Position numbers and translations under genes: made by a program. DNA of 53,222 nucleotides from Gammaproteobacteria bacterium. Lineage in GTDB: Bacteria > Pseudomonadota > Gammaproteobacteria > Steroidobacterales > Foliamicaceae. This document shows, piece after piece, positions 49,409 to 53,222 of this stretch. Location of the stretch: contig VXSK01000023.1 in assembly GCA_009838035.1 (NCBI GenBank), positions 1-53,222 of the forward strand, in the 5' to 3' direction. The notes below the pieces were generated by a model, which worked only from the letters and a program-made list of their open reading frames with translations, was not told the origin of the DNA and searched no databases. The stretch's first letter is position 1. Every line of letters begins with the position of its first letter.

Positions 49409-51676
49409 TCAGAACGAGTAGCTGACGCTCGCGGTAATGAGCTGCGGCTGTCCCAGCGTGCCGATCACGATGATCTCGTCCGCGTCGCCGTCCAGGAAGA
49501 AGAAATCCGGGAAGGTCTGCACGTCGGTGTAGTAGTCCTCGTCCAGGACGTTCTCCACGTTCAGCGCCAACTCCCAGCGCTCACTGGAAACGCTGATTTG
49601 AGCGTTAACCAGCGTAAAGCTGGGATTGACCACGGTCACGCCGGCCGGATCGGACAGCCGCAAGCCGGTGTACTTGCCGTTGTGGCTGACCTGCGCGCTG
49701 GCGTTGAAGTTCATCCCGTTGGCCAGCGGCTGCACGTAGTCCGCGGCCAGACTCCAGTTGAAGTCCGGCGTAACCGGCGGCGTGTCGCCGCCGATGTCCT
49801 TGAAGTCGTCTCCGGAGAACACCCGGGTGCCGCTGTCCCATTCGGCTTCGGTCCAGCCGGCGGCAACCGCCACCGAAAGCTGATCGCTGAGCACCGCCCT
49901 TATATCCGCTTCCAGGCCGAACTGCTTTGAGTCGCCCACATTGTTGATCAGCTCCACGATTCCGACTTCGGACGGAACCTGGGTCTCGATCTGACGGCGG
50001 TCGTAGTCGATGAAGAAGGCCGCCAGCGATGCCGTCACGCGGCCGTCCATCATCCGGCCCTTCCAGCCGGCCTCGTAGCTGACCGCCTCCTCGGAGTCAA
50101 ATGACGTCAAATTGGGCAAATCCTCGATGATATTGAAGCCGCCCGGCTCATAGCCGCGCGAGTAGGTGCCGTACAACATCGAGCCGTCGCCCAGCCAGCG
50201 AGTAAGCGACAGCCGGGGGAGCAACTCCGTTTCGCTCGAGGTACCGTCGGCCATGTTGCCGTCGGTAAAGCGCAAGGTGTCGTTGTTCCAGTGGTCGCCC
50301 CTCAATCCAAGGCTCAATTCCCAGTCACCCAGGTCGTAGGTCCCGTTCATGAATCCGGCGAGATGGCTCTTGTCGCGCATCCGTTTCTCGAAGGGCGTCA
50401 ACGCGACGTCACCCAGCTCTTCGGCCTCGGTTACCGTTTCGCCGGCCCAGACGCCGCTGCACATCGAGCCCGCGGCGCAGCCCAGAGGTCCGCTGATCTC
50501 GCCTCCGGAATAGATGACCGTGTCGTACCAGACCAGGTCGGAGTCCATCTTCTCGTCGTAACGCGAGTAGTAGACACCCGCCAGCCACTGGAACGGCCCT
50601 TCATCCGTCGACGTAAAGCGGATTTCCTGGGTGAGCACATCCATGTCTTCGGGCCGGAATAACGAAAGCAGGTACTCCTCCTTCTGGTCCAGGTCCGTGA
50701 AACGGAAACTCTCAGTGGTGGTCCACGACGAAACCGTCGTGATGTCGTAGCCGTCCATTTCCCAAGTCAGCTCCACCATGGCCGAAGTCGTGTTGCGCTC
50801 GTGCCTCGGGTTGAAACTCGCAGGCACCTCGTTGTGGTGCTGAAGGTCACTCTCGTCGAGTTCTCGTATCCAGGTGTTGTTCGGTCCCTCGTATTCATTG
50901 GAGCGCACCGAAACATAGGCCGAAAGGTTGTCGCCCAGCGGCCCGGCCAGCGAAACGCGCACGCCGGTCTCTTCCGTGGCCCCGATGTCCTCGTCGTTGT
51001 CGCCGGCGATTCCGTTCAGACGCGTCGGGTTGGGATTGTGCAGGAAGCCGTCGTTGGTCGCCCAGAAACCGAACACCCGCATGGCCCAGTCGCCCTGGCC
51101 CAGCGGCAGGTTGAGGCTGCCTTCCACGTCGAAGATGCCCTGGTCGCCCACCACGCCCTTGACCCGGCCGAACGCTTCTTCCGTGTCCGGGCGCGCGCTG
51201 ACGAATTTGACCGCGCCGCCGATGTTGCTGCCGCCATAGAGGGTGCCCTGCGGCCCTTTCAACACCTCGATCCGTTCCAGGTCGCCGAAACGCGACGAGG
51301 CGTCGGAAAACAACTGAACGTCATCGAGATAAAAGCCCACGCCCTGGGTGTTGCCAAAGGCGCCCAGGCCGCGCACCGAAACATTGGGAAAGCCGTCCAG
51401 GCGCATCGACAGGTTCAGGTTGGGCACCTGAAACCCCACGTCCTCCAGGCCCTTGATCTGTTGCCGGTCGATGTCCGCACCGGTGATCACGGACACGGAC
51501 TCGGGGATCTCAAGCAGGCTCTCCGCGCGTTTCCGCGCGGTCACGACAATCTCTTCGATTTCCCCGGCGGCGGCCTCCTGTGCTGTCGCCGTCCCTGCTG
51601 GCAGTAGAAAAATGGAAAATGCCGATATCGCAGCTATTGATCCAAGCCACGCAAAGTTTCTTGAAAACTTCAGCAT
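49409..51676 (-). CDS. TonB-dependent outer-membrane receptor
   Basis: This 755-residue receptor starts at MLKFSRNFAWLG with AGGGGA upstream. It has a signal peptide (about 1-33, ending TATAQ), a TonB box near EIEEIVVTARKR, a plug domain (to about 165, LERIEVLKGPQGTLYGGSNIGG) and a beta-barrel ending VSYSF. It lacks the low-complexity inserts of the first receptor. The ligand is unknown; the barrel type is common among catabolic or siderophore receptors. It is convergent with the amidohydrolase and divergent from the FAD dehydrogenase, so uptake of that pathway's substrate is a fair guess. A longer upstream frame overlaps the divergent promoter region. Confidence 0.93.
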   Translation of the reverse strand: MLKFSRNFAWLGSIAAISAFSIFLLPAGTATAQEAAAGEIEEIVVTARKRAESLLEIPESVSVITGADIDRQQIKGLEDVGFQVPNLNLSMRLDGFPNVSVRGLGAFGNTQGVGFYLDDVQLFSDASSRFGDLERIEVLKGPQGTLYGGSNIGGAVKFVSARPDTEEAFGRVKGVVGDQGIFDVEGSLNLPLGQGDWAMRVFGFWATNDGFLHNPNPTRLNGIAGDNDEDIGATEETGVRVSLAGPLGDNLSAYVSVRSNEYEGPNNTWIRELDESDLQHHNEVPASFNPRHERNTTSAMVELTWEMDGYDITTVSSWTTTESFRFTDLDQKEEYLLSLFRPEDMDVLTQEIRFTSTDEGPFQWLAGVYYSRYDEKMDSDLVWYDTVIYSGGEISGPLGCAAGSMCSGVWAGETVTEAEELGDVALTPFEKRMRDKSHLAGFMNGTYDLGDWELSLGLRGDHWNNDTLRFTDGNMADGTSSETELLPRLSLTRWLGDGSMLYGTYSRGYEPGGFNIIEDLPNLTSFDSEEAVSYEAGWKGRMMDGRVTASLAAFFIDYDRRQIETQVPSEVGIVELINNVGDSKQFGLEADIRAVLSDQLSVAVAAGWTEAEWDSGTRVFSGDDFKDIGGDTPPVTPDFNWSLAADYVQPLANGMNFNASAQVSHNGKYTGLRLSDPAGVTVVNPSFTLVNAQISVSSERWELALNVENVLDEDYYTDVQTFPDFFFLDGDADEIIVIGTLGQPQLITASVSYSF

Positions 51677-51708
51677 GTTGGCGTCCCCTAATACTGACCG
51701 TTCTAGTG

Positions 51709-51736
51709 ATTCTCCACAATTCCCGGCCTGAATCAA
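51709..51736 (-). promoter_or_regulatory. Possible promoter of the second TonB receptor
   Basis: On the minus strand TTGATT (51731-51736), a 16-bp spacer and GAGAAT (51709-51714) lie 33 bp before the receptor start in the 136-bp divergent region. It is a weak match, judged by eye. Confidence 0.3.
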
Positions 51737-51812
51737 GCGCACTTCATTCCGTCTCCGCCCCCATTGCGCCATAATGGACTGCCGCCGCGGCTGGCGCAGA
51801 CGGAGTTCACGC

Positions 51813-53204
51813 TTGAGCGAACCTCTCACCGAAAACACCATCGCAGTTCTCAGCCGGCAGGGTCATTCCCTGATGACCGGCGACTCCGTGGGCGAGCGCT
51901 ACAGCGTGGACTTCACCGCGGAAAACGCTTTCCGGCCGTCGGCGGTGGTGCGCCCCGGCTCCACGGAGGAGGTGTCCCACGTGCTGAGCACTTGCCACGA
52001 ACTCGGGCAGCCGGTTGTCGTGCAGGGCGGCATGACGGGCCTGGCCGGCGGCGCCACCCCGCAGGCGGGCGAGTTGGCGCTTTCGCTCGAGCGGCTCAAC
52101 GGCATAGAAGAGCTGGACACAGCCGCCATGACCGTTACCGCCTGGGCGGGCACTCCGCTGCAGGTCATCCAGGAAGCGGCGCGGGATGCGGGATTTCATT
52201 TGCCGCTGGATTTCGGCGCGCGCGGTTCCTGTCATATCGGCGGGGCGATCGCCACCAATGCGGGCGGCAACCAGGTAATCCGATTTGGCATGACCCGCAA
52301 CCTGGTGCTGGGGCTGGAAGCGGTGCTGGCGGACGGCACGGTCATCAGTTCGCTAAACAAGATGCTCAAGAACAACGCCGGGTACGACCTGAAGCAGTTG
52401 TTCGTGGGCACCGAGGGAACGCTCGGTGTCATTACGCGCGCGGTATTGCGTCTCTATCCGAAGCTGGAGAGCACTTGCACCGCCCTGTGCGCCGTGCGCT
52501 CGTTCGATCCTGCCGTCAGACTGCTACGTGAGCTGCAGGGCAAACTCGGCGGCTCGGTCAGCGCCTATGAAGTCATGTGGTCGCCTTACTTCGACCGTGT
52601 GATCAGGCACAGCGACAGCCTGCGCTCGCCTTTCGACCAGGACTACCCGATTTACGCGCTGGTGGAAGCGGAAGGCTCGGACCAGGAAACGGACAGCCGG
52701 CGATTCGAGGAAGTCCTCGCCGGCGCGCTGGAGGCCGGACTGATCGATGATGCGGCGATAGCGCAATCGGAAAAGGACCGGCAGGCTTTCTGGAACATCC
52801 GCGACGGCGTGGCGGAAATCACCGCCGACCTGTTGCCTTACGCCAGCCTGGACGTCAGCATGGATATCGCCGAGATGGCGGAATTCCTGGATGAGTTCGA
52901 CACGGAGCTCAAGGAAGCGCTGCCGGACGCCATCAATCTCGTGTTCGGGCACATCGGCGACAACAACCTGCACCTGTTCGTGAGTACGCGCCGCGAGGGA
53001 GATCTGGAGACCATCTTCGATATCGGCTACCGGCTCACCGGCGCGCACGGCGGCTCGGTTTCGGCGGAGCACGGCATCGGCGTGCTCAAGCGCGACTACC
53101 TGCACCTGTCACGGAGCCCGGAAGAACTCGAACTGATGCGGCGCCTGAAGCAGGCACTCGACCCCAAGAGCATCCTCAACCCCGGCCGCGTAATCTCCGC
53201 CTAA
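51813..53204 (+). CDS. FAD-linked 2-hydroxyacid dehydrogenase (GlcD/D2HGDH-like)
   Basis: The 463-residue protein belongs to the VAO-type flavoenzymes (GlcD, D-lactate and D-2-hydroxyglutarate dehydrogenases). It has FAD-binding PVVVQGGMTGLAGGA (about 66-80), GGAIATNAGGNQVIRFGM (core IATNAGGNQVIRFG), LFVGTEGTLGVIT, and C-terminal FGHIGDNNLHLF, SAEHGIG and LDPKSILNPGRV. The metal/substrate histidines in GHIGDNN and AEHGIG are kept. Start is a TTG after GGAG; the ATG at 51774 lacks a ribosome site. It is divergent from the TonB receptor. Substrate not resolved. Confidence 0.88.
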   Translation: MSEPLTENTIAVLSRQGHSLMTGDSVGERYSVDFTAENAFRPSAVVRPGSTEEVSHVLSTCHELGQPVVVQGGMTGLAGGATPQAGELALSLERLNGIEELDTAAMTVTAWAGTPLQVIQEAARDAGFHLPLDFGARGSCHIGGAIATNAGGNQVIRFGMTRNLVLGLEAVLADGTVISSLNKMLKNNAGYDLKQLFVGTEGTLGVITRAVLRLYPKLESTCTALCAVRSFDPAVRLLRELQGKLGGSVSAYEVMWSPYFDRVIRHSDSLRSPFDQDYPIYALVEAEGSDQETDSRRFEEVLAGALEAGLIDDAAIAQSEKDRQAFWNIRDGVAEITADLLPYASLDVSMDIAEMAEFLDEFDTELKEALPDAINLVFGHIGDNNLHLFVSTRREGDLETIFDIGYRLTGAHGGSVSAEHGIGVLKRDYLHLSRSPEELELMRRLKQALDPKSILNPGRVISA

Positions 53205-53222
53205 CCGGCACTCTGGGCGGCA

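Overview
The window is GC-rich chromosomal DNA from a Gram-negative bacterium, most likely a gammaproteobacterium. The evidence is several gene blocks in classic gammaproteobacterial order: a full division and cell-wall (dcw) cluster, queG/nnr/tsaE/amidase, pcnB-panB-panC, and lptF-lptG/pepA/valS. MurE carries the DNPR motif of meso-diaminopimelate enzymes, and two large TonB-dependent receptors plus LptF/LptG imply an outer membrane. The lineage is inferred from synteny and family recognition only. No rRNA is present.

Layout. (1) 1-3000: a short tandem repeat and a TonB-dependent receptor with two unusual low-complexity inserts. (2) 3158-20687, all minus strand: a 16-gene dcw cluster transcribed mraZ-rsmH-ftsL-ftsI-murE-murF-mraY-murD-ftsW-murG-murC-murB-ddl-ftsQ-ftsA-ftsZ. 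Most junctions are 4-base stop/start overlaps. Four MraZ-type boxes at exact 10-bp spacing overlap the promoter. (3) 20775-21965: a divergent pair encoding a LigA/LigB-type extradiol dioxygenase. (4) 22053-28101: N-acetylmuramoyl-L-alanine amidase, tsaE, an AAA/DUF4143 ATPase with its own near-consensus promoter and palindrome, bifunctional nnr, and divergent queG. The ATPase interrupts an otherwise conserved block. (5) 27966-31707: panC, panB, a deoxynucleoside kinase and pcnB, with folK missing from its usual place. (6) tRNA-Glu(CTC), then an MFS transporter placed behind lptF-lptG. (7) pepA and valS, separated by a perfect 29-bp inverted repeat where holC often lies. (8) 39898-53204: a metabolic region with indolepyruvate-type ferredoxin oxidoreductase (iorA/iorB), dsbB, an AcuI-like reductase, two short-chain dehydrogenases flanking a haem-oxygenase-like putative diiron oxidase, a small exported protein, an M20 amidohydrolase, a second TonB-dependent receptor and a GlcD-like FAD dehydrogenase.

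How the genes work together. The dcw cluster makes the lipid-linked peptidoglycan precursor and the divisome, and the amidase separates daughter cells. LptF/LptG export LPS. The right end looks like uptake plus oxidative catabolism of an unidentified compound: TonB receptor, amidohydrolase, SDR-oxidase-SDR trio and FAD dehydrogenase.

The best candidates for something undescribed are the SDR/HDO-like oxidase/SDR operon (45223-48078), the self-contained DUF4143 ATPase unit (24041-25248), and large intergenic inverted repeats whose core resembles the tandem repeat at the left edge. No CRISPR array, insertion sequence, prophage or rRNA was seen. Every stretch of more than 300 bases contains a gene.
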